Shown: positions 1-9,095, counted from the first letter of the stretch. The stretch is 52,269 nucleotides of DNA from an uncultured Veillonellaceae bacterium (GCA_949286115.1 CASEBK010000004.1:1-52269); one strand, 5' to 3'. Notes: generated by a model not told the origin, from the letters alone. A program made the numbers and translations.

Positions 1-1
1 A

Positions 2-2053
2 GACCGGAACGGCCGTCCGCAGGGAGCCCGTCCGGCAGCGGCGGCCCGCCCTGCCAGAAGCGGAGACCGTCCGCAGCGCCCGGCAGACCGTCCGAAGGCG
101 GGATTCGGCGGCAACCGGCCGAAACCGGCAGCGGCACCTGCGCCCGCACCCGCGCCGGAGCGGCGGGACGCGAAGCCGGCGAAGAAGAGCAGAAAGGACT
201 ACGAACGCAGCCGCAGAGAGAAGGAAGGGACCTCTCTCATGGCGCAGTCCATGAAGCAGAATAAAAAGAAGAAGCACGTCACGGAGAAGAAGACGGCGGC
301 GTATCCGACGGAAGTGACGCTCCCGCCGAGCACCACCGTGAAGGAGCTGGCGGAGCTCTTCGGCCGCGAAGTGAGCGAGATCATCATGCATCTCATGAAG
401 CTGGGCATCATGGCGACGATCAATCAGAATGTGGATCCCGATGCGGCGGCGCTCCTGGCCGATGATTTCGGCATCACCCTCCTCGAACCGGAAAAAGCGG
501 CCGACCCGACGGAATACATTCCCGCGCCGGACGATCCACGCTTCCTGAAGCCGCGTCCGCCGGTGGTCACCATCATGGGTCACGTCGATCACGGCAAGAC
601 GACGCTCCTCGACGCGCTCCGCGAGACGAATGTGGCGGCACACGAAGCGGGCGGCATCACCCAGCGCATCGGCGCCTACCAGATCCGCTACAAAAATCAG
701 AAGATCACTTTCCTCGATACGCCGGGGCATGAAGCCTTCACGGCCATGCGAAACCGCGGCGCGCAGATCACGGATATCGCGGTCATCATCGTGGCCGCCG
801 ACGACGGCGTCATGCCGCAGACCATCGAAGCGATCAACCACGCCAAGAGCGCGAAGGTGCCGATCCTCGTGGCCATCAACAAGATCGACAAGCCCGGCGC
901 GAACCCCGACCATATCAAGGAAGAGCTCTCTCATCAGGGCCTCATCGCCGAAGACTGGGGCGGCGACGTCATCATGGTGCCGATCTCCGCGAAGAAGCGC
1001 ATCGGCCTGGACGACCTCCTGGACAACATCCTCCTTCTGGCGGAGATGGAAGAGCTGAAGGCGAATCCGCGCCGCGAAGCGTACGGCGTCGTCGTGGAAG
1101 CGCAGCTCGATAAAGGCCGCGGCCCGGTGATGAACGTGCTCGTGCAGAACGGCACGCTCCACGTGGGCGACGGGATCCTGGCAGGCAAGTGCTGGGGGCG
1201 CGTCCGCGCGATGGCCAATGAGAACGGCCGCAAGCTGAAATCGGCGGAGCCCTCCGCGCCGGCGGAGATCCTCGGCATGAGCAGCGTGCCGGAAGCGGGC
1301 GACCATTTCTACGTGATGGACGAGAGAAAGGCCCGGGAGATCGCCGAGATGAGAGCGGTCCGCGCGAAGGAAGCGGAACGGAGCCAGGTCCAGAAGATCA
1401 CCCTCGACAACATCTTCGAAAAGATCAAAGAAGGGGAAATGAAGGAACTGGACATCATCATCAAAGCCGATGTCCAGGGCTCGGTAGAAGCGCTGCAGCA
1501 GTCGCTGGAGAACATCAAGAGCGAAAAGGTGCGCATCTCCGTGGTGCACTCCGCGGTCGGCGCCATCAGCGAATCCGACGTGATGCTCGCCTCCGCTTCG
1601 AACGCGCTCATCATCGGCTTCAACGTGCGGCCTGACGCGAACGCCCGGAAGATCGCCGAGCAGGAAAAGGTGGATATCCGTCTGTACCGGGTCATCTACG
1701 ACGTCATCAACGACGTGAAGGCAGCCATGGCGGGGCTGCTCGCGCCGACCATCAAGGAAGTGCTCCTCGGTCATGCGGAAGTCCGTCAGGTCATCCACAC
1801 GCCGAAGGTCATCGTGGCCGGCTCCTACGTCCAGGACGGCAAGATCACCAGCAACTGCCAGATCCGCATCGTCCGCGACGGCATCGTCATCCACGAAGGC
1901 AAGATCGCCTCTCTCCGCCGCTTCAAGGACGACGTGAAGGAAGTCACCGAGGGCTACGAATGCGGCATCGCTATCGACAACTACCGCGATGTGAAGGAAG
2001 GGGACCAGCTGGAAGCCTTCAAACTGCAGGAAGAAGCAGCCGAGCTGGAATAA
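2..2053 (+). CDS. infB: Translation initiation factor IF-2 (5' end missing)
   Basis: IF-2 is the GTPase that brings fMet-tRNA to the 30S subunit and promotes subunit joining. The reading frame is open to the window edge, so 683 residues are visible and the start lies upstream. The first ~80 residues are low-complexity (Arg/Pro/Ala/Lys), typical of the variable N-terminal region; the Met at 239 is internal. G-domain motifs are clear: GHVDHGKT at visible residues 193-200, DTPGHE near 239 and NKID near 293, with the switch [10 protein letters not shown] between the first two. The C-terminal half (domains II to IV) is complete. It heads infB-rbfA-nrnA-truB-ribF, a usual Firmicute order in its first members. 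Identification is certain; only the start is unknown. Confidence 0.97.
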   Translation, partial: DRNGRPQGARPAAAARPARSGDRPQRPADRPKAGFGGNRPKPAAAPAPAPAPERRDAKPAKKSRKDYERSRREKEGTSLMAQSMKQNKKKKHVTEKKTAAYPTEVTLPPSTTVKELAELFGREVSEIIMHLMKLGIMATINQNVDPDAAALLADDFGITLLEPEKAADPTEYIPAPDDPRFLKPRPPVVTIMGHVDHGKTTLLDALRETNVAAHEAGGITQRIGAYQIRYKNQKITFLDTPGHEAFTAMRNRGAQITDIAVIIVAADDGVMPQTIEAINHAKSAKVPILVAINKIDKPGANPDHIKEELSHQGLIAEDWGGDVIMVPISAKKRIGLDDLLDNILLLAEMEELKANPRREAYGVVVEAQLDKGRGPVMNVLVQNGTLHVGDGILAGKCWGRVRAMANENGRKLKSAEPSAPAEILGMSSVPEAGDHFYVMDERKAREIAEMRAVRAKEAERSQVQKITLDNIFEKIKEGEMKELDIIIKADVQGSVEALQQSLENIKSEKVRISVVHSAVGAISESDVMLASASNALIIGFNVRPDANARKIAEQEKVDIRLYRVIYDVINDVKAAMAGLLAPTIKEVLLGHAEVRQVIHTPKVIVAGSYVQDGKITSNCQIRIVRDGIVIHEGKIASLRRFKDDVKEVTEGYECGIAIDNYRDVKEGDQLEAFKLQEEAAELE

Positions 2054-2065
2054 GAACGAACACCT

Positions 2066-2119
2066 GCGGCGGGACCCCTGCCGCGTCAGATGCGCTGCCT
2101 TTTCCGGGCGGCGCATTTT
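2066..2119 (+). terminator. Two tandem hairpins between infB and rbfA
   Basis: A GC-rich hairpin (arms 2066-2073 and 2076-2084, one bulge) is followed by a second (2090-2099 with 2107-2116, one G-U pair) that ends in only four T. It could be a leaky terminator or a processing site that adjusts expression of rbfA relative to infB. Confidence 0.4.
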
Positions 2120-2140
2120 CCATACAGAAAGGAAGACATC

Positions 2141-2506
2141 ATGTCTGAATTACGCGTACGAAAGATCCAGGAATTCATCAAGCAGGAAGTGGGGCAGATG
2201 CTGCTCCGCGACCTGAAGGACCCGCGGCTCGGCTTCATCACCGTGACCGGGGTGAAAGTCACGGGGGACCTCCGGGAGGCGGTCATCTACGTGAGCCTCT
2301 TCGGGAAGGACGAAGAGAAGAAAGCCTCCATGGAGGCACTGAATCAGGCGAAGGGATTCATCCGCCGCGAGATCGGGCAGCGGCTCAAGGTGTACTACAC
2401 GCCGAGCATCTCTTTTGAGGAAGATACTTCCCTCGACTACGGCATGCACATCGAGGGCCTGCTGAAGAAGATCCAGAAAGAAGAGAAGCCCCATGAAGAT
2501 CAGTAA
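2141..2506 (+). CDS. rbfA: 30S ribosome-binding factor A
   Basis: RbfA is a small KH-fold protein that assists late 30S maturation and processing of the 16S rRNA 5' end. The 121-residue product has the family pattern: N-terminal VRKIQEFIKQEVGQML, the RDLKDPRLGFITVTGVKVT strand region, then YVSLFG. The ATG at 2141 follows a GAAAGGAAGA Shine-Dalgarno. An in-frame ATG at 2090 lies inside a hairpin arm and adds 17 unconserved residues, so it was rejected. The 3' end overlaps nrnA by 14 bases, implying translational coupling. Confidence 0.95.
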   Translation: MSELRVRKIQEFIKQEVGQMLLRDLKDPRLGFITVTGVKVTGDLREAVIYVSLFGKDEEKKASMEALNQAKGFIRREIGQRLKVYYTPSISFEEDTSLDYGMHIEGLLKKIQKEEKPHEDQ

Positions 2507-3434
2507 AGACGAAGCGGCGGCGTTCCTCCGGGCGCATGAGCGGTTCCTCCTCGTGGGGCACATCCACGCCGATGGGGACGATGTGGGCTCGATCATCGCC
2601 CTTCACAATGTGCTCACGGCCATGGGAAAAGCGGCGGACATGGTCATCGCCGACGGCGCGCCGGAGCGGTTCCGTTTCCTGCCGTCTGCGGCGGCCATCC
2701 GCACGGCCATCCCCGAAAGAGCGGACTATGACGCCCTCGTTTTCACCGACCTCTCGAACATTGAGCGCGGCGGGGACTTCGATTTCCCGAAGGTGCCGAG
2801 CCTCTGCATCGACCATCACATCTCGAACACGGAGTACACGGACTATCTTTATCTCCGCGCGGACTACGCGGCCACGGCAGAGCTTCTGGCAGAGCTCTTC
2901 CTGGACGGGGGATTTCCCATGGATGCGGAAGCGCGAAACGCGCTCTACATGGGCATCGGTACGGACAGCGGCTTCTTCAAATTCAGCAACACCTCCGCGC
3001 ATACGCTCCTTATGGCGAGCCGCCTCGTCGAAGGAGGCGCAGAGCCGGCATTCATCTCGAACCATCTCGATGTGACGACGAAAGTCTCCATGGAAGTGTA
3101 CCGGCGCGTGTTGGACACGCTGCACTACGCCGCGGGCGGAAAGATCGGCATCGCTGCCATGGACGAAACTTCCATGGCCATGGACGGAGAAAACTCCGAT
3201 TACTACGTGAGCATCCCCCGGCGGGTGGAAGGCGTCGAGATCGGCGTTCTCCTCAAAGCGGACGGCGCTGACGTGACGCGCCTGTCCATCCGGTCGCGGG
3301 AATATGCGAACGTCTCCGAGCTGGCGGCGCATTTCGGCGGCGGCGGCCACATCCGCGCGGCGGGGTGCACCATCCCGCTGCCTCTGGCGGAGGCGGAAGC
3401 AGCGTTCCTGGCGGAAGCGGAGAAATATCTTTGA
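2493..3434 (+). CDS. nrnA: DHH/DHHA1 phosphoesterase (NrnA-type oligoribonuclease / pAp phosphatase)
   Basis: NrnA-family enzymes degrade 2-5 nt RNA fragments and often dephosphorylate pAp, using two metal ions. This 313-residue protein has the N-terminal HIHADGDDVGS metal motif, the signature DHHISN starting at residue 107, and the C-terminal DHHA1 substrate motif GGGGHIRAAG near residue 282. Its start lies within the rbfA end and its stop overlaps the truB start (TGATG). The rbfA-nrnA-truB-ribF order is frequent in Firmicutes. Related DHH enzymes exist (cyclic dinucleotide phosphodiesterases), but the length and context fit NrnA. Confidence 0.9.
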   Translation: MKISKDEAAAFLRAHERFLLVGHIHADGDDVGSIIALHNVLTAMGKAADMVIADGAPERFRFLPSAAAIRTAIPERADYDALVFTDLSNIERGGDFDFPKVPSLCIDHHISNTEYTDYLYLRADYAATAELLAELFLDGGFPMDAEARNALYMGIGTDSGFFKFSNTSAHTLLMASRLVEGGAEPAFISNHLDVTTKVSMEVYRRVLDTLHYAAGGKIGIAAMDETSMAMDGENSDYYVSIPRRVEGVEIGVLLKADGADVTRLSIRSREYANVSELAAHFGGGGHIRAAGCTIPLPLAEAEAAFLAEAEKYL

Positions 3435-4285
3435 TGGACGGCGTGCTGAACGTGCTGAAGCCGGCGGGCATGACCTCCTTCGACGTCATCGCGGTGCTTC
3501 GGCGCATCTACGGGCAGAAGAAGATCGGTCACGGGGGAACGCTGGACCCGCTCGCGGCGGGCGTGCTGCCGGTCTTTCTTGGCCGGGCAGCGCGGCTCAT
3601 CGAATACGCGCCCATCCGCAGGAAGACCTACGAGGCGGAGTTTCTCATGGGCTTTGCCACCGATACGGAAGACGTGTCGGGCCGCATCGTCGAAGAAGGG
3701 GCCGTGCTCTCTGACGGGGCGGCCTGGGAAGAAGCGGCGGCGCGGTTCCGCGGGCCCATCCAGCAGGTGCCGTCCGCCTACTCGGCCAAGCAGATCGGCG
3801 GACGCCGGGCTTACGACCTCGCGCGGGCCGGCGAGGCGGTGGAGCTTCCTCCGAAAGATGTGGTCATCTACGACCTCGTGATCCGGGAGATCCGGCCGCC
3901 GTATCTGCGCCTCTCCGTGACGTGCTCTTCCGGGACGTATGTGCGGGCTCTCGGCCGGGACATGGGCCGCGCGGCGGGGTGCCCCCTCGCGATGTCTTTC
4001 CTCGTGCGCACCGCCATGGGGCCCTTTGTGATCAGGGCGGCAAAGACGCTCGAGGAGATCGAAGCGGACCCGGAAGGCGCGCTCATGGAAGACCTGCGGC
4101 CGATCCTTTCGGAGCTTCCCGCAGTGACGCTCAGGGAAGAGGCGGCGAGAGATTTTCTCATGGGGAAACGGCTCCGCACGGAGACGGCGGACACAGAGAC
4201 CGCTGCGGTGTACGGGCCGTGGGGATTTCTCGGCATCGCCGCCGTCCGGCAGGGCGTGCTCCATCCGAAAAAAGTATTTTCCTGA
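3434..4285 (+). CDS. truB: tRNA pseudouridine(55) synthase
   Basis: TruB converts U55 to pseudouridine in the T-loop of tRNAs. The 283-residue protein opens with GVLNVLKPAGMTSFDVIAVL and carries the catalytic motif GHGGTLDPLAAGVLPV, with the nucleophilic Asp at residue 38; YSAKQIGGRRAYDLAR and SSGTYVRALGRD are also family-typical. The ATG at 3434 shares one base with the nrnA stop. A longer reading from 3365 would add an unconserved N-terminus antagonistic to the nrnA frame and was rejected. ribF follows after 13 bases. Confidence 0.96.
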   Translation: MDGVLNVLKPAGMTSFDVIAVLRRIYGQKKIGHGGTLDPLAAGVLPVFLGRAARLIEYAPIRRKTYEAEFLMGFATDTEDVSGRIVEEGAVLSDGAAWEEAAARFRGPIQQVPSAYSAKQIGGRRAYDLARAGEAVELPPKDVVIYDLVIREIRPPYLRLSVTCSSGTYVRALGRDMGRAAGCPLAMSFLVRTAMGPFVIRAAKTLEEIEADPEGALMEDLRPILSELPAVTLREEAARDFLMGKRLRTETADTETAAVYGPWGFLGIAAVRQGVLHPKKVFS

Positions 4286-4298
4286 GAGGGAGGCGCGT

Positions 4299-5273
4299 AT
4301 GGAACGATTTCAGAAGCTGGAAGACCTCTGGGACAGGGGGCCGCTCGTGCTGGCCATCGGCTTTTTCGACGGCTTCCATGTGGGACATCAGGCGGTGCTC
4401 GCTGAGGCGCGGCGCATGGCCAAAGCGCGCGGCGCGGCGGCGGGCGTGGTCACGTTCTCGCCTCATCCGGCGAGCGTCCTCTTTCCCGAGCGGCCGGTGC
4501 AGCTCCTTCAGACAGAGGAGGAGAAAGAAACGATGATGGCCTCCCTCGGCATGGCACTGGCGGTCATCCTCCGGCCCACGCAGGCCTTCCTCGGTGAATC
4601 GGCGGAAGAGTTTCTGCGGAGCCTTCGCGCGGTTCCCGGCCTTCGTGGCGTCGTGTGCGGCGAGAATTTTTCCTTCGGCGCCGGCGCATCCGGCGGGCCC
4701 GGCGACATCGCGCGGTATTTCGCCGGGACGGACACGGCGGTCTCTGTGGTGCCTCTTGCGGTGAGCGAAGCCATCGGCGGACGCGTCGTCAGCAGCACCG
4801 AGATCCGCCGCCTCGTGCAGGAGGGGGATATGCGGCGGGCAGGGGCGCTCCTCGGCCGGTACTACAGCCTCTCCGGCGGCGTGGCGCGGGGCTTCCGGCG
4901 GGGCACGGACGACACGGGCTACCCTACGGCGAATCTCGCTTTCGGCAGAGAGCGCATCCTTCCGGCGGACGGCGTGTATGCCGCCTTCGCCCGCATCCGC
5001 GGACGCCGCTTCCCTGCGGTGACGAACGTGGGTACAAATCCCACCTTCGGCAACGATGGGCGCACTGTAGAGACGTTCATTCTCGATTTTGACGAGAGCA
5101 TCTACGGCGAGGCTTTCGCTGTGGAATTCGTGGAGCGCCTCCGCGGGGAGATCCGGTTCCCATCGGTAGCGGCACTCGCGGCACAGATCGGAAGCGACGT
5201 GCAGCGGGCCAGAGAGCTTTTGCAGGCGGAAGCCTTGCGCGGGGCAAGCAGCCTTGCTGCCGGGCAGAGCTGA
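4299..5273 (+). CDS. ribF: Bifunctional riboflavin kinase / FAD synthetase
   Basis: RibF phosphorylates riboflavin to FMN and adenylates FMN to FAD. The 324-residue protein shows both modules. The N-terminal nucleotidyltransferase has FFDGFHVGHQAVL (residues ~22-34) and the STEIRRLV motif; the C-terminal flavokinase has GYPTANLAF, PADGVYAAF and NVGTNPTFG, then a VETFILDF strand. A GAGGG Shine-Dalgarno lies just upstream. It is the last gene of the infB operon; no clear terminator follows, although the coding end has a GCAAG/CTTGC inverted repeat. Confidence 0.96.
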   Translation: MERFQKLEDLWDRGPLVLAIGFFDGFHVGHQAVLAEARRMAKARGAAAGVVTFSPHPASVLFPERPVQLLQTEEEKETMMASLGMALAVILRPTQAFLGESAEEFLRSLRAVPGLRGVVCGENFSFGAGASGGPGDIARYFAGTDTAVSVVPLAVSEAIGGRVVSSTEIRRLVQEGDMRRAGALLGRYYSLSGGVARGFRRGTDDTGYPTANLAFGRERILPADGVYAAFARIRGRRFPAVTNVGTNPTFGNDGRTVETFILDFDESIYGEAFAVEFVERLRGEIRFPSVAALAAQIGSDVQRARELLQAEALRGASSLAAGQS

Positions 5274-5328
5274 CGGGAATTTTACAAAGGCCCCGTATAC
5301 TACAGAGAAACGCATTCCGGAGGACATC

Positions 5329-5976
5329 ATGACAAAAAATGAATTTATGAACCGACTCGCGGCCGATCCCAAATGGGCGCCCGGGTGGGATGCCATCGAA
5401 GCCGAGTTCGCCCGGCTCTATCCCGGCGAAGACCCGGAACATTTCGCCACGGCCATCGAAGCGCGGGCCTCGCTGGGCGGCGACCAGTATCTGGACGGCT
5501 ATTCCTTCTATCCGCTCCCCGAAGGGGGCCTGCACATCGTCACCTTCGGCCTGTCCGTGCTCTACGGGGATAAACGGGCCTTCGGCGACGCGTGGAGCGG
5601 CAGGGGATGCGAGCTCACCATGAAGGTGCGAGAGGACGCTGCGGGGGACGCGCTCTGGGCGTGCGACCTGCTCTCTGCCGCGGCGAAATGGGTGCACGGC
5701 GGTCATCGCCGCCTCTCGCCGTATCAGATCCTCACGGCAGACGATCTGGGCATTTCCCGCGGGACGGACACGCCCGTCGCGGCGGTGCTCCTCATCCCGG
5801 ACCTTGCGGCCGAGACGATCCATACGGTCTACGGCGCCGTGCAGTTCCTCCAGGTGCTGGCGCTCACGAAGAACCAGGCGGCGCGTCTCCTCTCCGGCGC
5901 GGGGGTCCGCGAAGTCTATGAAACAGAAATGAAGCCCCGCATCGGCAGCGGGTACTTCGACTGGCAGAACGGCTGA
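5329..5976 (+). CDS. Suppressor-of-fused (SUFU) domain protein
   Basis: The 215-residue cytoplasmic protein has no signal peptide or membrane segment. The order of features resembles bacterial SUFU-domain proteins: an N-terminal helix (WDAIEAEFARLYPG), then LDGYSFYPLPEGGLHIVTFG, a central GCELTMKV strand, a WVHGGHRRLSPYQ segment, and a hydrophobic LLIPDL strand followed by a helix. The ATG at 5329 follows a CCGGAGGA Shine-Dalgarno; the in-frame ATG at 5254 lies inside ribF and was rejected. In bacteria some SUFU-superfamily proteins act as immunity proteins to polymorphic toxins, but no toxin gene is adjacent, so its role is unknown. Family assignment is from pattern recognition. Confidence 0.65.
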   Translation: MTKNEFMNRLAADPKWAPGWDAIEAEFARLYPGEDPEHFATAIEARASLGGDQYLDGYSFYPLPEGGLHIVTFGLSVLYGDKRAFGDAWSGRGCELTMKVREDAAGDALWACDLLSAAAKWVHGGHRRLSPYQILTADDLGISRGTDTPVAAVLLIPDLAAETIHTVYGAVQFLQVLALTKNQAARLLSGAGVREVYETEMKPRIGSGYFDWQNG

Positions 5977-5980
5977 AAGA

Positions 5981-6016
5981 AAGACCGCGTTCCATAGAAG
6001 GGACGCGGTCTTTTTT
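5981..6016 (+). terminator. Intrinsic terminator after the SUFU gene
   Basis: A perfect 10-bp stem AAGACCGCGT/ACGCGGTCTT (5981-5990 with 6003-6012) is followed by a T run. Confidence 0.92.
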
Positions 6017-6021
6017 CGTGC

Positions 6022-6050
6022 TTGCGAAGAGGGCGGGGGCGTGGTAGGAT
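6022..6050 (+). promoter_or_regulatory. Sigma-A-type promoter for the MATE gene
   Basis: TTGCGA at 6022-6027, a 17-base spacer and TAGGAT at 6045-6050 lie between the previous terminator and the MATE start, giving a ~30-base leader. Confidence 0.65.
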
Positions 6051-6084
6051 AGCGGTCATCTGTATTTGCTGAAAGGAGAAACGT

Positions 6085-7428
6085 ATGAACCGCGCAGAGA
6101 ATCCTTATCGCAGCCGCTGGGCGGTCTTTTCCATGTCCGTGCCGATCTTCGTGGAGACGGCGCTCCAAATGATGGTGCCCAATGTGGATCAGTTCATGCT
6201 GAGCCGCTACTCGCAGGACGCGGTGGCTGCCGTGGGAAACGACAACGTGGTCTTCAATATGATCGTCCTCACACTGGCAGTGATGTGTCAGGCGGCGACG
6301 ATCCTCATCGCGCATCACCGCGGCGCGGGGGATATGACGAAGGTGAGCGAAGTGTGCACAGTGGCGCTCTTTGCGAATTTCGTGCTCGGCGCGGCGCTCT
6401 CCCTTCTGCTCTTCACCTGCGACGGATGGTTCCTGCAGGCCATCGGCGTGCCGGCAGAGATCTGGAGCGACGCCTCCCTGTACCTCCGGTGGATCGGCGC
6501 GTTCGTCTTCGTACAGAGCCTCTACATGGCGTTCATCTCGTTCCTGCGGGGCTGGTCGCTCCTGAAGCTCACCATGATCTGCTCGCTCGTGATGAACGTG
6601 CTCAATATTAGCGGCAACCTCGTCCTCATCCACGGGTGGGGCCCCATCCCCTCGCTGGGCGTGGCGGGGGTGTGCATCTCCACCAATATTTCCAAGATCC
6701 TTGGGCTCGCGCTCATCGTCTATCTGTTTCATAAGCATACGCCCATGCGGCTCTCGTTCTCCTTCCTCCGGCCATTTCCGTTCCGCACGCTCCGGCAGAT
6801 CCTCTCTATCGGCGTGCCCTGCGGCGGGGAGACATTCTCTTATCAGTTCTCCCAGACGGTCATCATGAAATTCGTGAACCTCTTCGGCATCGCCGTCATC
6901 ACCACGAAAGTCTACGCGTACATCATCGCCATGGTGAGCTACGTGTACTCCCAGTCGCTGGCCATGGCGACGCAGATCCTCGTGGGGTACTTCAAAGGCG
7001 CCGGGGATAACGACGAGGTGGACCGGCGGGTGAAGTTCACCATCCTCGTGTCGGTGCTCCTCTCGGGAAGCATCGCCGCGTTTCTCTTCTTCCATTCGGA
7101 CGCGGTCTTCTCCATCTTCACGGACGACCCGGAAGTGCACGCCCTCGGCCGGGCCATCCTCTTCGTGGAGATCTTTCTGGAGATCGGCCGCGCGGTGAAC
7201 ATGAGCATGGTCATGGCGCTCAATGCGGCGGGCGACGTGCGCGCGCCCATCACGGTGGGCATCCTTTTCATGTGGGGCATCGCGACGCTCGGCGCGTGGC
7301 TCCTGGGGGTACACCTCGGCTGGGGCCTCGTGGGCATCTGGATCGCCATGGCCGCCGACGAATGCACCCGCGGCGCGGTCTTCCTCTGGCGCTGGCGGAG
7401 CGGCGTATGGAGAAAGAAACTGGTGTGA
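6085..7428 (+). CDS. MATE-family multidrug/toxin exporter
   Basis: MATE proteins are 12-helix inner-membrane antiporters that export organic cations or toxic metabolites using Na+ or H+ gradients. The 447-residue protein has the usual length and two halves of six hydrophobic segments. The first begins with FSMSVPIFVETALQMMVPNVDQFMLS, and the central repeat (near residue 245) has SIGVPCGGETFSYQFSQTVIMKFVN. A GAAAGGAGAAA Shine-Dalgarno precedes the ATG. It has its own promoter and stands alone. The substrate cannot be read from the sequence; the family call is secure. Confidence 0.9.
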   Translation: MNRAENPYRSRWAVFSMSVPIFVETALQMMVPNVDQFMLSRYSQDAVAAVGNDNVVFNMIVLTLAVMCQAATILIAHHRGAGDMTKVSEVCTVALFANFVLGAALSLLLFTCDGWFLQAIGVPAEIWSDASLYLRWIGAFVFVQSLYMAFISFLRGWSLLKLTMICSLVMNVLNISGNLVLIHGWGPIPSLGVAGVCISTNISKILGLALIVYLFHKHTPMRLSFSFLRPFPFRTLRQILSIGVPCGGETFSYQFSQTVIMKFVNLFGIAVITTKVYAYIIAMVSYVYSQSLAMATQILVGYFKGAGDNDEVDRRVKFTILVSVLLSGSIAAFLFFHSDAVFSIFTDDPEVHALGRAILFVEIFLEIGRAVNMSMVMALNAAGDVRAPITVGILFMWGIATLGAWLLGVHLGWGLVGIWIAMAADECTRGAVFLWRWRSGVWRKKLV

Positions 7429-7498
7429 TACGAGACCTCTCGCAGGACGCGGGAGGCCTTTTGGCTTCCGGAAGGCAGAGTGGGGAGCGGCGGGCTCG

Positions 7499-7527
7499 TT
7501 GCTTTTATTTCTTACTTGTGATAACAT
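7499..7527 (+). promoter_or_regulatory. Promoter of the secreted paralogue pair, extended -10
   Basis: TTGCTT (7499-7504), a 17-base spacer and TAACAT (7522-7527) preceded by TGA form a sigma-A-like promoter. The leader to the start at 7573 is conspicuously AT-rich compared with the flanking genes. Confidence 0.6.
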
Positions 7528-7572
7528 TATTTATAACAAATTATTTTTTGATTTCTTACAAGGAGGCAGTCT

Positions 7573-8052
7573 ATGAAAAAAGTATGGGCAGCCCTCATGG
7601 CGGGCCTCGTCCTCGCCGCGCCGACGGCGGCGATGGCCATGGATTCGGCGACGCTTCTGGCGGACCCCGCCCGGTACCGCGTGATCTGCGCGGACGGCGA
7701 AAAGGCCGTCTATGCGGACATGGAGACCGTCCGCGCCATGGAGAGCCGGGACTTCCCGTCCAGCGTGGAGAACATCTCCTTCACTATGTACGTCGAGACC
7801 TATGCGAAGAAGCCCGACGCCATGGCCTACCAGACGGGAAATACCGTGACGGACATCCAACAGTACGAAGCGACCGCCCGCGGCAATAAACGGGAGGACA
7901 GCTACCGGCTGGAGACGAAGCTCACCGCCGTCTACGATAGGAACGGCGCGCAGATCGGCGACGCGTCCTGGAAAGGCAAGAAAGCCGGGCTCGAAGCCGA
8001 CGACCTGTATTACAGCCTCTTCCGCGCCGTGCATGCGCCGAAGGGCAAGTGA
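7573..8052 (+). CDS. Secreted protein of unknown function, paralogue 1
   Basis: I do not recognise a named family. The 159-residue product begins with a signal peptide (Lys-Lys, hydrophobic core, AMA cleavage region near residues 20-23), so it is probably periplasmic. The mature part shares a long colinear core with the next gene: LLADPxRYRVI, VxYADMxxVR, DFPxSxEN, MYVExY, then LETKLxAVYD. This suggests tandem duplication. No Cys follows the signal, so it is not a lipoprotein. An AAGGAGG Shine-Dalgarno sits at 7559-7565. The gene is 13 bases from its paralogue and shares its promoter and terminator. Confidence 0.8.
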   Translation: MKKVWAALMAGLVLAAPTAAMAMDSATLLADPARYRVICADGEKAVYADMETVRAMESRDFPSSVENISFTMYVETYAKKPDAMAYQTGNTVTDIQQYEATARGNKREDSYRLETKLTAVYDRNGAQIGDASWKGKKAGLEADDLYYSLFRAVHAPKGK

Positions 8053-8065
8053 CGGAGGTGATCCC

Positions 8066-8689
8066 ATGAAGAAACTGTACAGCCTGCTCGCGGCGGGCCT
8101 TCTCCTCGCCGCGCCGGGCGCCGCGAGGGCCATGGATCAGGCGGCGCTCCTCGCTGATCCCGGCCGGTACCGCGTGATCTATGCGGGAGAAGACGAAGTG
8201 ATCTACGCGGATATGACGTCCGTGCGGAGCATCCAGACCATGGATTTTCCGAACAGCATCGAGAACGCGCATTTTAAGATGTACGTGGAGTCTTACAAAG
8301 ACAAGGTGGACGCCATGGACTTTGCCAAAGGCGGCCTCGTCACGCAGATCCGCGAGTTCGACGCGGGGCTCTACGTGAATAAGAATAAAAAGTCCTACAA
8401 GCTGGAGACGAAGCTGGACGCGGTGTACGACGCGGCAGGCGCGGCGATCCCCGCAAAAGACCTGGAAGAGACCGGCGACGCCGTGAAGATCCGCGCGAAG
8501 GCCGAAGACCTCTACAAGAATCTCTACCGGCTGGAACGCCTGCCGAAGGCGGCGCCGGCGGAAGAAGTGGCTCCCTCGCAGGAGGCTCCCGCAGCATCCT
8601 CACCAGAGACAGCTCCCGCGCCCTCTGCGACGACAGGACAGGCAGCGGCCAGTGCAGAAGCACCGGCTCCCGCCGCTCAAACGAAATAA
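8066..8689 (+). CDS. Secreted protein of unknown function, paralogue 2 with Pro/Ala/Glu tail
   Basis: This 207-residue protein is the tandem paralogue of the preceding gene, with a clear signal peptide (residues 1-22, ending ARA) and the same YRVIYAGEDEVIYADM and LETKLDAVYDAAG core. It differs by a low-complexity tail of about 45 residues rich in Ala, Pro, Glu and Ser, a flexible linker type often found in cell-envelope proteins. The ATG at 8066 follows GGAGGTG; the upstream ATG at 8033 lies inside the previous gene and would mask the signal peptide. The function is unknown. Confidence 0.8.
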   Translation: MKKLYSLLAAGLLLAAPGAARAMDQAALLADPGRYRVIYAGEDEVIYADMTSVRSIQTMDFPNSIENAHFKMYVESYKDKVDAMDFAKGGLVTQIREFDAGLYVNKNKKSYKLETKLDAVYDAAGAAIPAKDLEETGDAVKIRAKAEDLYKNLYRLERLPKAAPAEEVAPSQEAPAASSPETAPAPSATTGQAAASAEAPAPAAQTK

Positions 8690-8700
8690 GAAGACAAATG

Positions 8701-8729
8701 ACAGCAGCTCACGAGGGCTGCTGTTTTTG
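8701..8729 (+). terminator. Terminator after the secreted paralogue pair
   Basis: A perfect 8-bp stem ACAGCAGC/GCTGCTGT (8701-8708 with 8717-8724) is followed by five T. Confidence 0.9.
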
Positions 8730-9049
8730 CGTGGCTTTCGCGAAGGGGCGAGGGCGGTGGAGAGGCGGAAAGGCGGGGCGGAATATTTGCGCTGTGGCGA
8801 TCGGCGCATCTGATCTTTTACTGAGAAAGGGAAACGCGTTTCTGATGCGGATGCGGCGGACGCTTCGGCGCGGGGACGGCGGTGGGGAGGAAAGTTCTTT
8901 TCCATTTGGAAAGGGCCGGACGGAAGGAAAAAGGTCGGAGGTCCCGAAAAGGGGCGGAGGGAACGTGCGGGGACTTTGCCGGCCGCCGGGGACTTTGGCG
9001 ACAAAAAAGTCGGCGGCGGGTGCGGTCTCGTTTCTCAGGGGGCGTATTA
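8730..9049. other. Gene-free interval upstream of miaB
   Basis: I see no credible gene in these ~320 bases. A plus-strand frame (8698-9057) is open but runs through the terminator, has a poor start and is unlike any protein I know. The only structure noted is a direct repeat of CGGGGACTTTG at 8968-8978 and 8987-8997 (19-base period). Confidence 0.5.
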
Positions 9050-9058
9050 TGATATAAT
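9050..9058 (+). promoter_or_regulatory. Extended -10 promoter of the miaB-mutSL-hfq operon
   Basis: TGA-TATAAT at 9050-9058 is a perfect extended -10. No good -35 lies 16-18 bases upstream. It sits 37 bases before the miaB start. Confidence 0.65.
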
Positions 9059-9095
9059 TAAATGATACGAATTTCATAGAAAACAGGAGACACAC

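Noticed and set aside
8698..9057. A 119-codon frame between the secreted pair and miaB
   Set aside because: It starts within a terminator, has no Shine-Dalgarno and has an Arg/Gly-rich composition without homology.
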